A DNA stretch of 64,000 bases from an uncultured Mucilaginibacter sp. (GCF_913773635.1 NZ_CAJYGQ010000005.1:186001-250000), one strand, 5' to 3'; shown: positions 51,362 through 60,234, numbered from the stretch's first letter. Numbers and translations: made by a program. Notes: generated by a model not told the origin, from the letters alone.

Positions 51362-51888
51362 TGTTTACCAACAAAGCCCGTATTCTTGTAGCTATTGCTT
51401 TTACGCTGCTTATGATATTTTTTATCTATAAGCAAACGTATCAGCTGGCTGCCGTAGCACTGCTTTTTGTTGCCTTGCTAGTATGGGGATATTTTAAAGA
51501 AGGACCTATTATTTTAGCTGCAAAGCAATTTCACCTTAAAGATTACCATAAGGCCGAAGAGTTGCTGATGCAAATCAAAAACCCTGAATGGCTAAGCCGT
51601 AAACGCCGTGGTTTTTATGAATTTATGATGGGTGGCATTAGCTTGCATAAGCAGGAGTACACCACGGCCGAGCAGCATTACGAGCAGGCGGCTCAATATC
51701 CGTTACGCTCGGTTAATGACCATGTTGCTGCCTTGGTACATATTGTAAATATTAATATAAGGCAAGGTAACTATGAAAAGGCCGAAACCTATTTGCAGCT
51801 TGCCGAAGAAAAAGGTGATAAAATAAGTGCTAAAATGCGTGAGGTAATTAATAAGCTTGAAAGCGAATTAGCAATGCGTAAAAATTGA
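51361..51888 (+). CDS. Membrane-anchored TPR-like protein
   Basis: A 175-residue protein with two adjacent membrane helices at residues 8-45 (ILVAIAFTLLMIFFIYK and LAAVALLFVALLVWGYF) and a cytosolic helical part with TPR-like repeats (FHLKDYHKAEELLMQI, SLHKQEYTTAEQHYEQAA, NIRQGNYEKAETYLQLAEE). It is translationally coupled to the response regulator and followed by hemE after 34 bp. TPR parts usually bind proteins; it may scaffold heme enzymes or the kinase at the membrane, which is inference from position. Structurally it is reminiscent of HemY-type heme-operon membrane TPR proteins, but I cannot claim homology. Confidence 0.8.
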   Translation: MFTNKARILVAIAFTLLMIFFIYKQTYQLAAVALLFVALLVWGYFKEGPIILAAKQFHLKDYHKAEELLMQIKNPEWLSRKRRGFYEFMMGGISLHKQEYTTAEQHYEQAAQYPLRSVNDHVAALVHIVNINIRQGNYEKAETYLQLAEEKGDKISAKMREVINKLESELAMRKN

Positions 51889-51922
51889 TATGAAGCAGGC
51901 TGAGCAGGCCTGCTATTTTTAT

Positions 51923-52948
51923 ATGAAAAATTCATTATTTATTAAAGCCGCATTATCACAGCCAACCGAGCGTCCGCCGGTGTGGATGATGCGCCAGGCC
52001 GGTCGTTTTATGCCGCAGTATTGGGAAATCAAAAACAAGTATTCGTTTTTGGAGATGTGCAAAACGCCCGAAATTGCTGCCGATGTAACTATGTTGCCGG
52101 TTGATTTGCTGGATATTGATGCGGCCATCCTTTTTTCTGATATATTGGTTACCGGCGAGGCTATGGGTGGCGATTTAAGCTTTACCCAGGGAGTTGGTCC
52201 TAAGTTTGCTAACCCGGTGCGTACCAAGGCCGATGTTGACAATTTACAGGTTGATGTGTTAGACCGTCTGCAATACGTAGCCGATGCTATTAAAGTGATA
52301 CAGCAACGTTTGAACGGCCGTATTCCGCTTATAGGTTTTGCCGGAGCACCATTCACAGTAATGAGTTATTTGGTTGAGGGCGGCTCATCGCGCGATTTTA
52401 AGCTTACAAAGCTTATGCTGCATAATCAGCCCGAACTGGCTCATCAGTTGCTATCGAAAATTGCACAAGTAACTGCCGATTACCTTAACCTGCAAATTGA
52501 AGCTGGTGTGAATGCCGTGCAAATATTTGACAGTTGGGCACAAGCTTTAGCGTGGGATGATTACAAAGAATTTTCGCATAATTACATTGCTCAAATCATC
52601 AGCAAGTTGAACCGTAAAGATATTCCGGTAATATCTTTCTGTAAAGGAAGCTCGGTGTTTGCCCCTTTAATGGCCGAAGCTAAACCTGATGTGGTTTCGA
52701 TTGACTGGAATGTTGATTTGCTTGACATGAAACAACGTTTACCACAAGGTATTGCCGTGCAAGGTAACCTCGATCCGCATATTTTATATGCCGATAAAAG
52801 CGTTATCAAAGAGCGTATTCACCGCCTGTTTAACCGCATGAAAGATGAGCAGGGTTACATATTCAATCTCGGTCATGGCATTATGCCTGATATTCCTTTT
52901 GATAACGTGAAGTATGCTGTTGAAGTAATTAAAGAATACAGATACTAA
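51923..52948 (+). CDS. hemE: Uroporphyrinogen decarboxylase
   Basis: Decarboxylates uroporphyrinogen III to coproporphyrinogen III. The 341-residue protein begins MKNSLFIKAALSQPTERPPVWMMRQAGRFMPQYWEIK, which holds the conserved RQAGR substrate-binding motif, and continues with DAAILFSDILVTGEAMGGDL, IGFAGAPFTVMSYLVEGG and FNLGHGIMPDIPFDNVKYAVEVI. An upstream start at 51890 would add eleven residues that are not conserved. It follows the TPR gene closely and is followed by hemJ. Confidence 0.97.
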   Translation: MKNSLFIKAALSQPTERPPVWMMRQAGRFMPQYWEIKNKYSFLEMCKTPEIAADVTMLPVDLLDIDAAILFSDILVTGEAMGGDLSFTQGVGPKFANPVRTKADVDNLQVDVLDRLQYVADAIKVIQQRLNGRIPLIGFAGAPFTVMSYLVEGGSSRDFKLTKLMLHNQPELAHQLLSKIAQVTADYLNLQIEAGVNAVQIFDSWAQALAWDDYKEFSHNYIAQIISKLNRKDIPVISFCKGSSVFAPLMAEAKPDVVSIDWNVDLLDMKQRLPQGIAVQGNLDPHILYADKSVIKERIHRLFNRMKDEQGYIFNLGHGIMPDIPFDNVKYAVEVIKEYRY

Positions 52949-52954
52949 GACATA

Positions 52955-52983
52955 AATCTCCTCCCGTTGAAAGGAGGAGATTG
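52955..52983 (+). terminator. Hairpin between hemE and hemJ
   Basis: Ten-base arms AATCTCCTCC and GGAGGAGATT with an 8-base loop lie 7 bp after the hemE stop codon. The following sequence GCCTTTTAAA is only weakly U-rich, so it may be an attenuator or processing site rather than a full stop. Confidence 0.55.
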
Positions 52984-53030
52984 CCTTTTAAAATAATAAG
53001 TAAAGCGCACCAATCAAGTCGCCATATCTT

Positions 53031-53573
53031 ATGTACCTATACGTAAAAGCCATACATATAATATTTGTAGTCAGCTGGATGGCCGGACTATTTTATGGCG
53101 TGCGTTTGTTTATTTACCATACCGAGGCCCAAGATAAACCAAAAGTTGAGCGTAATATATTAACCGCCGAATACGTGCGCATTGAAAAACGACTATTTAA
53201 CATCATAGCCACCCCGGCAATGATACTTACGTTGCTGGCAGGCATAACCATGGTGTATCTTGATACCACTTTGATGCGGGCCAACTGGCTTATTGTTAAG
53301 CTGTGCTTTGTGGCGGGCCTGGTGGCTTACCACTTGAAGTGCCAAAGCATTATGGAAGATATGCGACACGGTAAGTTCAAGTGGACGTCATTCCAGCTTC
53401 GCCTGTGGAACGAGGTTGCTACCATTTTTTTATTTGCCATTGCCTTCCTGGCGGTACTTAAAAGCGCTGTAGATTGGTTGTATGGCATGGCCGGACTTAT
53501 AGCTTTTGCGGCTATCATCATGTCGGCCGTGAAGATTTATAAGAATTACAGGGTAAAAAAAGGAATAAAGTAA
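53031..53573 (+). CDS. hemJ: HemJ-type protoporphyrinogen oxidase
   Basis: A 180-residue membrane protein of the HemJ (UPF0093) family that oxidises protoporphyrinogen IX. The opening MYLYVKAIHIIFVVSWMAGLFYGVRLFIYH contains the conserved histidine (H9), and a conserved lysine follows in NWLIVKLCFVAGLVAYHLKC. LRLWNEVATIFLFAIAFLAVLKS is the usual C-terminal helix. Four membrane segments are visible. It closes the heme run; the intervening oxidase (hemF or hemN) and ferrochelatase are not in the window. Confidence 0.93.
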   Translation: MYLYVKAIHIIFVVSWMAGLFYGVRLFIYHTEAQDKPKVERNILTAEYVRIEKRLFNIIATPAMILTLLAGITMVYLDTTLMRANWLIVKLCFVAGLVAYHLKCQSIMEDMRHGKFKWTSFQLRLWNEVATIFLFAIAFLAVLKSAVDWLYGMAGLIAFAAIIMSAVKIYKNYRVKKGIK

Positions 53574-53587
53574 GGATTATCATCAAT

Positions 53588-53711
53588 CGTCATTCCGAAG
53601 TAGCGGGGGAGTTGAGCGCTGCCGCTGAAGCAATCTCGGAGTTCCGATACGCTGTACTTCCTTATTGCTTCGACATCCAATGCTCTTCCTGCATCTGTCT
53701 TGCAGTGACAT
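53588..53711. repeat. Degenerate palindromic intergenic element
   Basis: The left part carries CGTCATTCCGAAG and GAAGCAATCTCGGA; the right part, inverted, carries TGTCACTGCAAGA and GAAGCAATAAGGAA. The ends therefore mirror one another loosely over about 120 bases. It is a likely decayed member of the extragenic palindrome type common in this phylum. Confidence 0.4.
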
Positions 53712-53855
53712 GATTATTGTACGGGCACTAATGCCGTTGTCTACGTTCTCACTTACAACTTTATTTTCAAATCACCACTTGGTGCACTATACTTTCTTAG
53801 ACAATAATTCTAAGCAAAGATCCATATTATCGATATATTTAAACCATATTAACCT

Positions 53856-54236
53856 ATGGCCGAAAAACTGGAGTTTAGTTGCAGTCAAGACGATTTGCGA
53901 AATCTAATAAACGGTAAAATCCTCATTGCCGATTTTCTGAGTAACTTATTTACAGACCCTGCAAAGTACGCCCAAATGTGCGCTGCCCTGCAATCCTACC
54001 ACCGCAACGATGGTGGCTCACCCGAGGTACATTCCTTTGATGTTGAGAATGCGATATTAAACCCAGATGGTACGTCTGGACGTTTCAGGTGCCGGTTCAG
54101 AGTAAAGTATCATTACACCTGTTCTGATGTTCATAACACCGCAGGAGATACCATTGACTGGACTTTTAAAATTATAAATCAAACGCTTCAATTAACAGGT
54201 GAAGATGTACTGGAGCGAGATGGCGATGAGTTCTAA
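53856..54236 (+). CDS. Orphan 126-residue protein
   Basis: A soluble 126-residue protein without signal peptide. The N-terminal third is helical (LEFSCSQDDLRNLINGKILIADFLSNLF), the C-terminal part reads as beta strands (GRFRCRFRVKYHYTCSDVH, TIDWTFKIINQTLQLTG). The alternation resembles small cone-shaped domains of NTF2 type, but I do not recognise a family. It lies immediately upstream of an ECF sigma gene in the same orientation with 56 bp between, in which a separate promoter is likely, so association with the sigma unit is uncertain. Confidence 0.55.
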   Translation: MAEKLEFSCSQDDLRNLINGKILIADFLSNLFTDPAKYAQMCAALQSYHRNDGGSPEVHSFDVENAILNPDGTSGRFRCRFRVKYHYTCSDVHNTAGDTIDWTFKIINQTLQLTGEDVLERDGDEF

Positions 54237-54256
54237 AAAAATATTTATAAAGTGAT

Positions 54257-54285
54257 GCAACCATTTCCTTGCATGTATCATCTTA
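54257..54285 (+). promoter_or_regulatory. Candidate autoregulated ECF sigma promoter
   Basis: GCAACC (54257-54262) and CATCTTA (54279-54285) are separated by 16 bp and end 7 bp before the sigma gene ATG at 54293. Such TGCAACC/CATCTTA pairs are, from recollection, common before ECF genes in this phylum; the vegetative consensus is absent here. A very short leader follows. Confidence 0.4.
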
Positions 54286-54292
54286 CCTACAA

Positions 54293-54862
54293 ATGCTGTT
54301 TTTAAAACATAAATATTCAACCGAAGACTTAATTGCCAAATGCAAAACAGCCGATCGCAAATGTCAGGAGTTGCTGTATAAGCAATTCGCTTCAAAAATG
54401 CTTGCGGTATGTATGCGTTATGCAGTTGACAAAATGGAAGCTGAAGATATGTTACAGAATGGCTTTGTAAGGGTGTTCCAAAAAATAAACGACTACCGCG
54501 GCGATGGTAGTTTTGAAGGCTGGATGCGCCGTATTATGGTGCACAGCTCAATTGAGTATTACCGCAAACATCATAAGATGACTTTAGTTGATATTGACGA
54601 GAGTGGTTATGAGCAACCAGTTAACGCAACGGCTGCTTCCAGCCTGGAAACTAAAGACCTTATGGCCTTAATACAGCAATTGCCTGCAGGTTATCGTATG
54701 GTATTTAACCTTTATGCCATTGAAGGATACTCGCACCGTGAAATTGCTGATATGGCAGGAATTACCGAAGGAGCATCAAAATCGCAGCTGTCAAGGGCAC
54801 GCACTTTATTAAAGCAAAAGATTGAACAATTGGAGGGAAAGTTATATGAATATGCAGGATAA
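54293..54862 (+). CDS. ECF-type RNA polymerase sigma factor
   Basis: A 189-residue sigma-70 family factor of the extracytoplasmic function group. Region 2 (about residues 20-90) contains CQELLYKQFASKMLAVCMRYAVDKMEAEDMLQNGFVRVF and GSFEGWMRRIMVHSSIEYYRK; region 4 (about 120-175) contains LPAGYRMVFNLYAIEGYSHREIADMAGITEGASKSQLSRAR with the helix-turn-helix. The start at 54293 is preferred over 54269, which would precede the candidate promoter. The downstream membrane protein overlaps its end and is the likely anti-sigma factor. Confidence 0.94.
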   Translation: MLFLKHKYSTEDLIAKCKTADRKCQELLYKQFASKMLAVCMRYAVDKMEAEDMLQNGFVRVFQKINDYRGDGSFEGWMRRIMVHSSIEYYRKHHKMTLVDIDESGYEQPVNATAASSLETKDLMALIQQLPAGYRMVFNLYAIEGYSHREIADMAGITEGASKSQLSRARTLLKQKIEQLEGKLYEYAG

Positions 54863-55613
54863 TGAATTAGACGAACTGTTCCGTTCAAAGCTGGGTGGTT
54901 TGGAAATGCAACCATCCGCTCATATATGGGATAATATTAATGCTTCCTTGGGAAAGGAAAAAAAGAAGCCTTTAATACACACGCTTAGTATTGCGGCTAC
55001 TTTGCTTGTTATTTTATCGGCCGGAACGTGGTTTGCATTAAATAAACCGGCAAAAGTTGAGCAGGCTCATGCATCTGCGGTAATTAAAAAGACTAATGCA
55101 ATAAAGCAGCTTCAGGCTGCTGATACTAAGTCTGACGTAATCAACCAGCCAGTTGTTGGCGTTAAAAAGACCAATGAAAAAATTCAACAGGTTGCAGTTG
55201 TTAAACGTAAGCCTATAGTTGAGCAAGCAAAATCAAATGCGGAATCGGTAAAAGAGGTTATTTATGATGCTGCCACTATTACCAATGAACCTGAACAAAT
55301 ATTAGCTGCAGTTGTAAATGTTACTGTAAATAAGCCCGTGCTGCCAGAAATGGCCTTAGCCACCAAAACCATTGATACTGTTCCTGCTGCATTGAAGACA
55401 ACTCATTCTGTTACTTCGCCAACGCTAATGGCTCAGCAACCCGAAAAAAAGAAAAGGCGTGGAATACACTCGCTGGGAGGTATAATCAATGCTGTAGTTT
55501 CGGCAGTTGATAAACGCGAAGACAAGTTTATAGAGTTTACCGAAACTGACGAGGACAATGCCAATATAACAGGAATTAACCTTGGCCTGTTGAAAGTTAA
55601 GAAAGAGAAATAA
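54846..55613 (+). CDS. Probable anti-sigma factor, single-pass membrane protein
   Basis: A 255-residue protein whose start lies 17 bp inside the sigma gene. The cytosolic N-terminus (NELDELFRSKLGGLEMQPSAHIWDNINASL) is followed by one membrane helix at about residues 45-65 (LSIAATLLVILSAGTWFAL) and a periplasmic, low-complexity, Lys/Val/Ala-rich part. This topology and order are those of anti-sigma factors in Bacteroidota, and W-D-x-I motifs such as HIWDNI are common in them. No zinc motif is seen. A Met two codons later (54852) is an alternative start. Function is by analogy. Confidence 0.75.
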   Translation: MNMQDNELDELFRSKLGGLEMQPSAHIWDNINASLGKEKKKPLIHTLSIAATLLVILSAGTWFALNKPAKVEQAHASAVIKKTNAIKQLQAADTKSDVINQPVVGVKKTNEKIQQVAVVKRKPIVEQAKSNAESVKEVIYDAATITNEPEQILAAVVNVTVNKPVLPEMALATKTIDTVPAALKTTHSVTSPTLMAQQPEKKKRRGIHSLGGIINAVVSAVDKREDKFIEFTETDEDNANITGINLGLLKVKKEK

Positions 55614-55637
55614 GACATATATTCAACTTAAATAATC

Positions 55638-56519
55638 ATGAAACGCTCAATTATAATTGCAATAATTACCGCTTGTACTACAGGTGCGTTTGCGCAAAGT
55701 ACAACAACTACTACAACTAAAACAGTAATTACAACTAATGATAAAGGTGACACTGTGCAGGTGCGTACCGATACGGTTAAAACTAAAAGAAAAGGTTTCA
55801 GGTTTAGCTTTGGTAAAGGCGAAGATGCGGCTTCGGTATCAGTTAACCGTCGTGATACTATCAAAACAGAGGATAAGCCATCTAAGGCTCCCGGCTTTTC
55901 ATGGGGGCTTACACTATCAAGGTTAGATCTTGGTTTGGCTACTTTGGTTGATAACGGTAGTTTCAATTTATCACCTCAAAACAATTTTCTTCGCTATCGC
56001 TCATGGAAAAGCAGTAATGTTGGCTTCGATTTTATTCAGGTAGGTTACCGTTTTAACAGTGCATTTCGTATCTACGTTTCGGGTGGTTTAGATTGGACTC
56101 ACTTCCGCTTGCGTGAAGACATTACTATCCAAAAGGAGCAACCTGGTGATTTAGGCCTGGTATACACCACAGATAATATTGATTACAGTAAAAACCGCTT
56201 TACGTCAAGCTACTTCCGTATACCATTAACTTTTGATTGGAGAAGCCATGTAAACAGTGAAGGCAAACGCTTCCATATAGCAGGCGGACCAATGTTAGGC
56301 GTACTTTACAACGGCCGTGTTAAGCAAATAAGCGATGAGAACGGCAAACAAAAGGCCAACGATAATTACCACTTTACCAAATGGCGCTACGGTATGACTG
56401 CCCGCCTGGGTTACGGTGCCTGGGGTATTTATGGTAAGTACTACTTTAACGATATGTTTGATACCGCCGTTCAAAATGGGTTACGTAACTTTTCCTTCGG
56501 TATCATGTTAGGATTTTAA
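55638..56519 (+). CDS. Outer membrane beta-barrel protein
   Basis: A 293-residue exported protein with signal peptide MKRSIIIAIITACTTGAFAQ and then a threonine-rich linker (TTTTTTKTVITTNDKGDTVQ). From about residue 85 alternating polar and aromatic residues form probable barrel strands (LDLGLATLVDNGSFNLSP, FIQVGYRFNSAFRIYVSGGLDW, YGMTARLGYGAWGIYGKYYF) ending in a terminal F (FSFGIMLGF), a usual outer-membrane insertion signal. It follows the anti-sigma gene by 24 bp and is probably in the sigma operon. It matches the PorT/OMP_b-brl_2 kind of barrel. Confidence 0.85.
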   Translation: MKRSIIIAIITACTTGAFAQSTTTTTTKTVITTNDKGDTVQVRTDTVKTKRKGFRFSFGKGEDAASVSVNRRDTIKTEDKPSKAPGFSWGLTLSRLDLGLATLVDNGSFNLSPQNNFLRYRSWKSSNVGFDFIQVGYRFNSAFRIYVSGGLDWTHFRLREDITIQKEQPGDLGLVYTTDNIDYSKNRFTSSYFRIPLTFDWRSHVNSEGKRFHIAGGPMLGVLYNGRVKQISDENGKQKANDNYHFTKWRYGMTARLGYGAWGIYGKYYFNDMFDTAVQNGLRNFSFGIMLGF

Positions 56520-56558
56520 ACATATTGCGGTATCAAAAAGCAAAACTGCATTCTAGTT

Positions 56559-56588
56559 AAAAGCCCTTTGTAAGAGGGCTTTTTTATT
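56559..56588 (+). terminator. Terminator after the sigma factor operon
   Basis: AAAAGCCCT and AGGGCTTTT form a stem with a 7-base loop, followed by TTTATTTTT. It lies 40 bp after the barrel protein stop codon. Confidence 0.85.
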
Positions 56589-56641
56589 TTTAAAAGTGGC
56601 GTCGTCAATAGATTTAGGCGGGGTTATGTATCTTTACCCCG

Positions 56642-57643
56642 ATGTCAGATTCTACCCATTTCTTACAAGCTGTTTCGGTAAATAAAATATATCCGGGCAA
56701 ACAGCAATCAGGTGTTAAAGATGTTAATTTAAGTATTCAGCAGGGCAAAATCACAGCAATAATTGGTGAAAGCGGCAGTGGCAAGAGTACGTTGTTAAAG
56801 CTGCTTTTTGGTTTGCTGAGTCCTGATTCGGGCAATGTGAACTTTAAAGGTGAACGCATATGGGGTCCGGATGAAAAGCTTATACCAGGGCACGATGCCA
56901 TGAAAATGGTAACCCAACACACCGATGATTTGAATCTTTATGCGAAGGTATGGGACAACGTGGCCTCGCTAATGCCCAATACCAACCTCAAAGCCAAACA
57001 GGAAGAAAGCGAAAAGGCACTTCGCCAGCTCAATATGTTTCACCTGGCCGATAAACGTGTTACCGACCTAAGCGGTGGTGAAAAACAACGTGTAGCCATA
57101 GCCCGCGCATTAATTAAACGCCCCGAGGTGCTATTATTAGACGAACCATTCAACCAGGTTGATACTACCTTTAGAGACGGCCTGCAGCAAGACATACGCC
57201 GTATAGTAAAGGAGACTGGTATTACCGTTATCATCGTATCTCATGACCCTGCCGAAGTGCTTTCAATGGCTGATGAATTAGTAGTTATTCAAAATGGTAG
57301 CGTGCTCGAAAGCGGATCGCCTAAGGCATTGTATAATGAGCCACGTAATTTGTATACCGCGCGTTTGCTATCAAACTGCAATGTGCTTTTAAGAGAAGAG
57401 GCAAGAGCGCTGCGAATAAAAGCCGTTAAAGACAAAGTAGTTATATACCCGGAATGGATAAAGCCTGTAAGTACCGGTGAGAATGTGGAATGGACTGTAA
57501 AAGAAATACTTTTTAAAGGCTCACATGAAGAGGTATACCTCGAATATGGACCAATTGAAATACACCTTACCAATCATGAGCCGGGCTTGTTTGACAACTA
57601 TAGCCATTTGAACGTTCGGGTAAGTAAGTATTTAGAATTTTAA
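56642..57643 (+). CDS. ABC transporter ATP-binding protein
   Basis: A 333-residue ATPase subunit. The Walker A motif GESGSGKST is near residue 41, the Q loop VTQHTDDLNLY near 89, the signature LSGGEKQRVAIARAL near 143, Walker B VLLLDEPFNQVD near 162, and the H loop VSHD near 198. About 100 extra C-terminal residues (from LSNCNVLL) form a TOBE-like regulatory domain, as in iron, molybdate or spermidine importers (FbpC/PotA type). No permease or binding protein gene is adjacent, so the substrate is unknown. The start is only 6 bp after a TATCTTTA element. Confidence 0.9.
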   Translation: MSDSTHFLQAVSVNKIYPGKQQSGVKDVNLSIQQGKITAIIGESGSGKSTLLKLLFGLLSPDSGNVNFKGERIWGPDEKLIPGHDAMKMVTQHTDDLNLYAKVWDNVASLMPNTNLKAKQEESEKALRQLNMFHLADKRVTDLSGGEKQRVAIARALIKRPEVLLLDEPFNQVDTTFRDGLQQDIRRIVKETGITVIIVSHDPAEVLSMADELVVIQNGSVLESGSPKALYNEPRNLYTARLLSNCNVLLREEARALRIKAVKDKVVIYPEWIKPVSTGENVEWTVKEILFKGSHEEVYLEYGPIEIHLTNHEPGLFDNYSHLNVRVSKYLEF

Positions 57644-57663
57644 AAGGCTTGTTAAATGAAAAA

Positions 57664-57758
57664 TGTCATTTCGAGTGATAACGAGAAATCTTGTTTGGCA
57701 ATGCAGGTTTTACACTTGGCATTATTAACAAGATATCTCGTTATCGTTCGAGATGACA
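57664..57758. repeat. Long imperfect palindrome between convergent genes
   Basis: The arms 57664-57695 and 57727-57758 are 32 bases each and pair with about four mismatches around a 31-base loop. The arm core (TGTCATTTCGA, GATAACGAGAAATCTTGTT) is a variant of the 30-bp repeat at 43789 and 45485. It can act as a terminator for the ABC gene and ilvA. Confidence 0.85.
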
Positions 57759-57779
57759 TATGGAACAGGTGGAGACTAC

Positions 57780-59033
57780 TTACACCAAGTACTCAAACAG
57801 CGTTTGGTCTCGGTTTACTTCAATTACATCAAATTTGTAATCTTCCATTTTTTGCAGCAAAGCCGGATAATCGTCGGCGTTTTTAAGCTCAATTCCCACC
57901 AAAGCGGGGCCACGCTCGCGTTCGGTTTTTTTGATAAACTCGAAACGGGTAATATCATCGTATGGTCCTAAAACTTCGTTTACAAAAAGTTTAAGTGCTC
58001 CCGGGCGTTGCGGAAAACGAACGATGAAATAGTGCTTCAGGCCTTCATATAAAAGCGATTGCTCCTTTATTTCGCCCATTCGGTCAATATCATTATTGCC
58101 GCCGCTTACCACACAAACTATCTTTTTGCCTTTGATCTGATCTTTAACCAAATCTAACGCCGATACCGATAGTGCGCCTGCGGGTTCAACTACAATAGCA
58201 TCTTCGTTATATAACTTCAATATGGTGGTGCAAACTTTGCCTTCGGGTACTGAAAGCATATCGTCAAGTATTTCACTGCAAACTTGATAAGTTAGGGCGC
58301 CAACGCGTTTTACAGCAGCTCCATCAACAAAACGGTTAATTTGCGATAGCGTATAAGGTTGCCCTCTGCGAATAGCTTCTACCATGGATGGAGCGCCTTC
58401 AGGTTCGATGCCTATTAGTTTTACTCCGGGATTTATCTGCTTGAAAAAGCTTCCCACGCCAGCAGCCAAACCGCCACCACCTACGGGCATTATAATAACT
58501 TCGGCATTAGGCAGGTCTTCGTGTATTTCTACACCTACAGTGCCCTGGCCTTCCATAATGCGGTAATCATCAAATGGGGGGATGAAAGTCATGCCATTGG
58601 CTTCGGTATAAGTCAATGCTTCCTGCAGGCAATCATCGAAGGTATCGCCAATTAAAACTATCTCCACATTGCCGTTGCCAAACATTTCGGTTTGTTTAAC
58701 CTTTTGCTTGGGGGTAATGCCGGGCATAAAAATAACGCCTTTAATATTAAGCCTGCGGCATGAGAATGCCACACCCTGGGCATGGTTACCTGCACTTGCA
58801 CAAACCACACCCTTTGCTAATTTCTCCTGCGGCAACTGACTAATCATGTTGTACGCGCCACGCAGTTTATATGAACGTACAACCTGCAGGTCTTCACGCT
58901 TAAGATAAACCTCGCATGCGTATTTATCTGAGAGTCCTTGGTTAAATTCGAGCGGGGTGCGGCGTACTACACCGCTTAAACGTGTTTTAGCAGCGGTAAA
59001 ATCTAAATGCCGTGTATGCAATTCACTATCCAT
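57780..59033 (-). CDS. ilvA: Threonine ammonia-lyase
   Basis: PLP enzyme deaminating threonine to 2-oxobutanoate, the first step of isoleucine synthesis. The 417-residue protein has the cofactor lysine K56 in RSYKLRGAYNMIS, ASAGNHAQGVAF, the glycine loop VGGGGLAAGVGS and SGGNNDIDR near 310. The C-terminal domain of about 85 residues (YFIVRFPQRPGALKLFVNEVLG) is a single ACT-like regulatory domain, as in the short Bacillus/Bacteroidota form, so allosteric control by isoleucine or valine is likely. It is the last gene of the leu run, 5 bp after leuA. Confidence 0.96.
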   Translation of the reverse strand: MDSELHTRHLDFTAAKTRLSGVVRRTPLEFNQGLSDKYACEVYLKREDLQVVRSYKLRGAYNMISQLPQEKLAKGVVCASAGNHAQGVAFSCRRLNIKGVIFMPGITPKQKVKQTEMFGNGNVEIVLIGDTFDDCLQEALTYTEANGMTFIPPFDDYRIMEGQGTVGVEIHEDLPNAEVIIMPVGGGGLAAGVGSFFKQINPGVKLIGIEPEGAPSMVEAIRRGQPYTLSQINRFVDGAAVKRVGALTYQVCSEILDDMLSVPEGKVCTTILKLYNEDAIVVEPAGALSVSALDLVKDQIKGKKIVCVVSGGNNDIDRMGEIKEQSLLYEGLKHYFIVRFPQRPGALKLFVNEVLGPYDDITRFEFIKKTERERGPALVGIELKNADDYPALLQKMEDYKFDVIEVNRDQTLFEYLV

Positions 59034-59038
59034 CGTTA

Positions 59039-60205
59039 TTATTGTTTTACCAAACGATGAGCTACTAAGCTTAGCAAGTCGGTATCGTTTATATCTAATT
59101 TATTATCTGCAAGCTTCAGGAAATTTTGATATACCTCGGCTAGTTCTTCTTTGCCCAACACATGACCCAGGCGGTCTAAATGATACTTTAAAGCATGGCG
59201 ACCGCTGCGTGCGGTTAACACAATGGTTGCACTCGGGAAGCCTACATCCTCAGGACGAATGATCTCGTAATTTTCTCGGTTTTTTAAGAAACCATCCTGA
59301 TGAATACCTGAACTGTGCGCAAAAGCATTGCTGCCCACAATGGCTTTGTTAGGCTGAACCGGCATGCGCATTTGCGTACTGATCATGCGGCTTAACTCAT
59401 AAAAGCTTTGGGTGTTAATGTTGGTATGCAAGCCCAAAGATTGGTGAGTTTTCAGAATCATTACCACTTCTTCAATAGAAGTATTGCCTGCACGCTCGCC
59501 TATACCGTTAATGGTACCCTCAATTTGGCGGGCTCCGTTTTGCAAGCCGGCAACAGAGTTGGCTGTAGCCAAGCCTAAATCATTATGGCAATGTACCGAT
59601 ATAATGGCTTTGTCGATATTTTTTACGTTCTCTTTCAGAAAACGGATTTTGCTACCATACTGGTCGGGCAGGCAATAGCCATTGGTATCGGGGATGTTTA
59701 CAACGGTTGCACCTGCACCAATAACCGCTTCTACCATTGTAGCTAAAAATTCAATGTCGGCACGGCCGGCATCTTCGGCATAAAACTCAATGTCTTCCAC
59801 CGACTTTTTAGCATACTTAACCGCTTCAACTGCACGCTCCAAAATTTCTTCGCGGGTGCTGTTGAATTTAGTTTTGATGTGCATATCTGAGGAGCCGATG
59901 CCTGTATGTATACGCGGACGTTTAGCATATTTCAACGCTTCAACGGCGGCATCAATATCACCTTTGTGGGCGCGGGTTAGGGCACACACTGTTGGGTTGG
60001 TAACCGCTTTGGCAATCTCTACTACGCTTTGAAAATCGCCGGGGCTCGAAGCCGGAAAACCAGCCTCGATAATGTCAACGCCCAGCGCTTCCAGTTCGCG
60101 CGCAATCTCTATCTTTTCAGGCGTGGTTAACTGGCAGCCCGGTACCTGCTCACCATCGCGCAGGGTGGTGTCAAATACATATACTCGGTTTGGATCGTGT
60201 AACAT
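59039..60205 (-). CDS. leuA: 2-isopropylmalate synthase
   Basis: Condenses acetyl-CoA with 2-oxoisovalerate, the first leucine-specific step. The 388-residue protein has [14 protein letters not shown] near residue 10 (metal and substrate site), [50 protein letters not shown] with the HxH metal ligands, and [10 protein letters not shown]. The C-terminal part is short: about 60 residues after the IHQDGFLKN region. A complete leucine-binding regulatory domain is therefore absent, so feedback control is likely reduced. It is followed by ilvA after 5 bp. Confidence 0.95.
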   Translation of the reverse strand: MLHDPNRVYVFDTTLRDGEQVPGCQLTTPEKIEIARELEALGVDIIEAGFPASSPGDFQSVVEIAKAVTNPTVCALTRAHKGDIDAAVEALKYAKRPRIHTGIGSSDMHIKTKFNSTREEILERAVEAVKYAKKSVEDIEFYAEDAGRADIEFLATMVEAVIGAGATVVNIPDTNGYCLPDQYGSKIRFLKENVKNIDKAIISVHCHNDLGLATANSVAGLQNGARQIEGTINGIGERAGNTSIEEVVMILKTHQSLGLHTNINTQSFYELSRMISTQMRMPVQPNKAIVGSNAFAHSSGIHQDGFLKNRENYEIIRPEDVGFPSATIVLTARSGRHALKYHLDRLGHVLGKEELAEVYQNFLKLADNKLDINDTDLLSLVAHRLVKQ

Positions 60206-60234
60206 AGTTTTTTTGTTTTAGTATCGAGTAGTTA

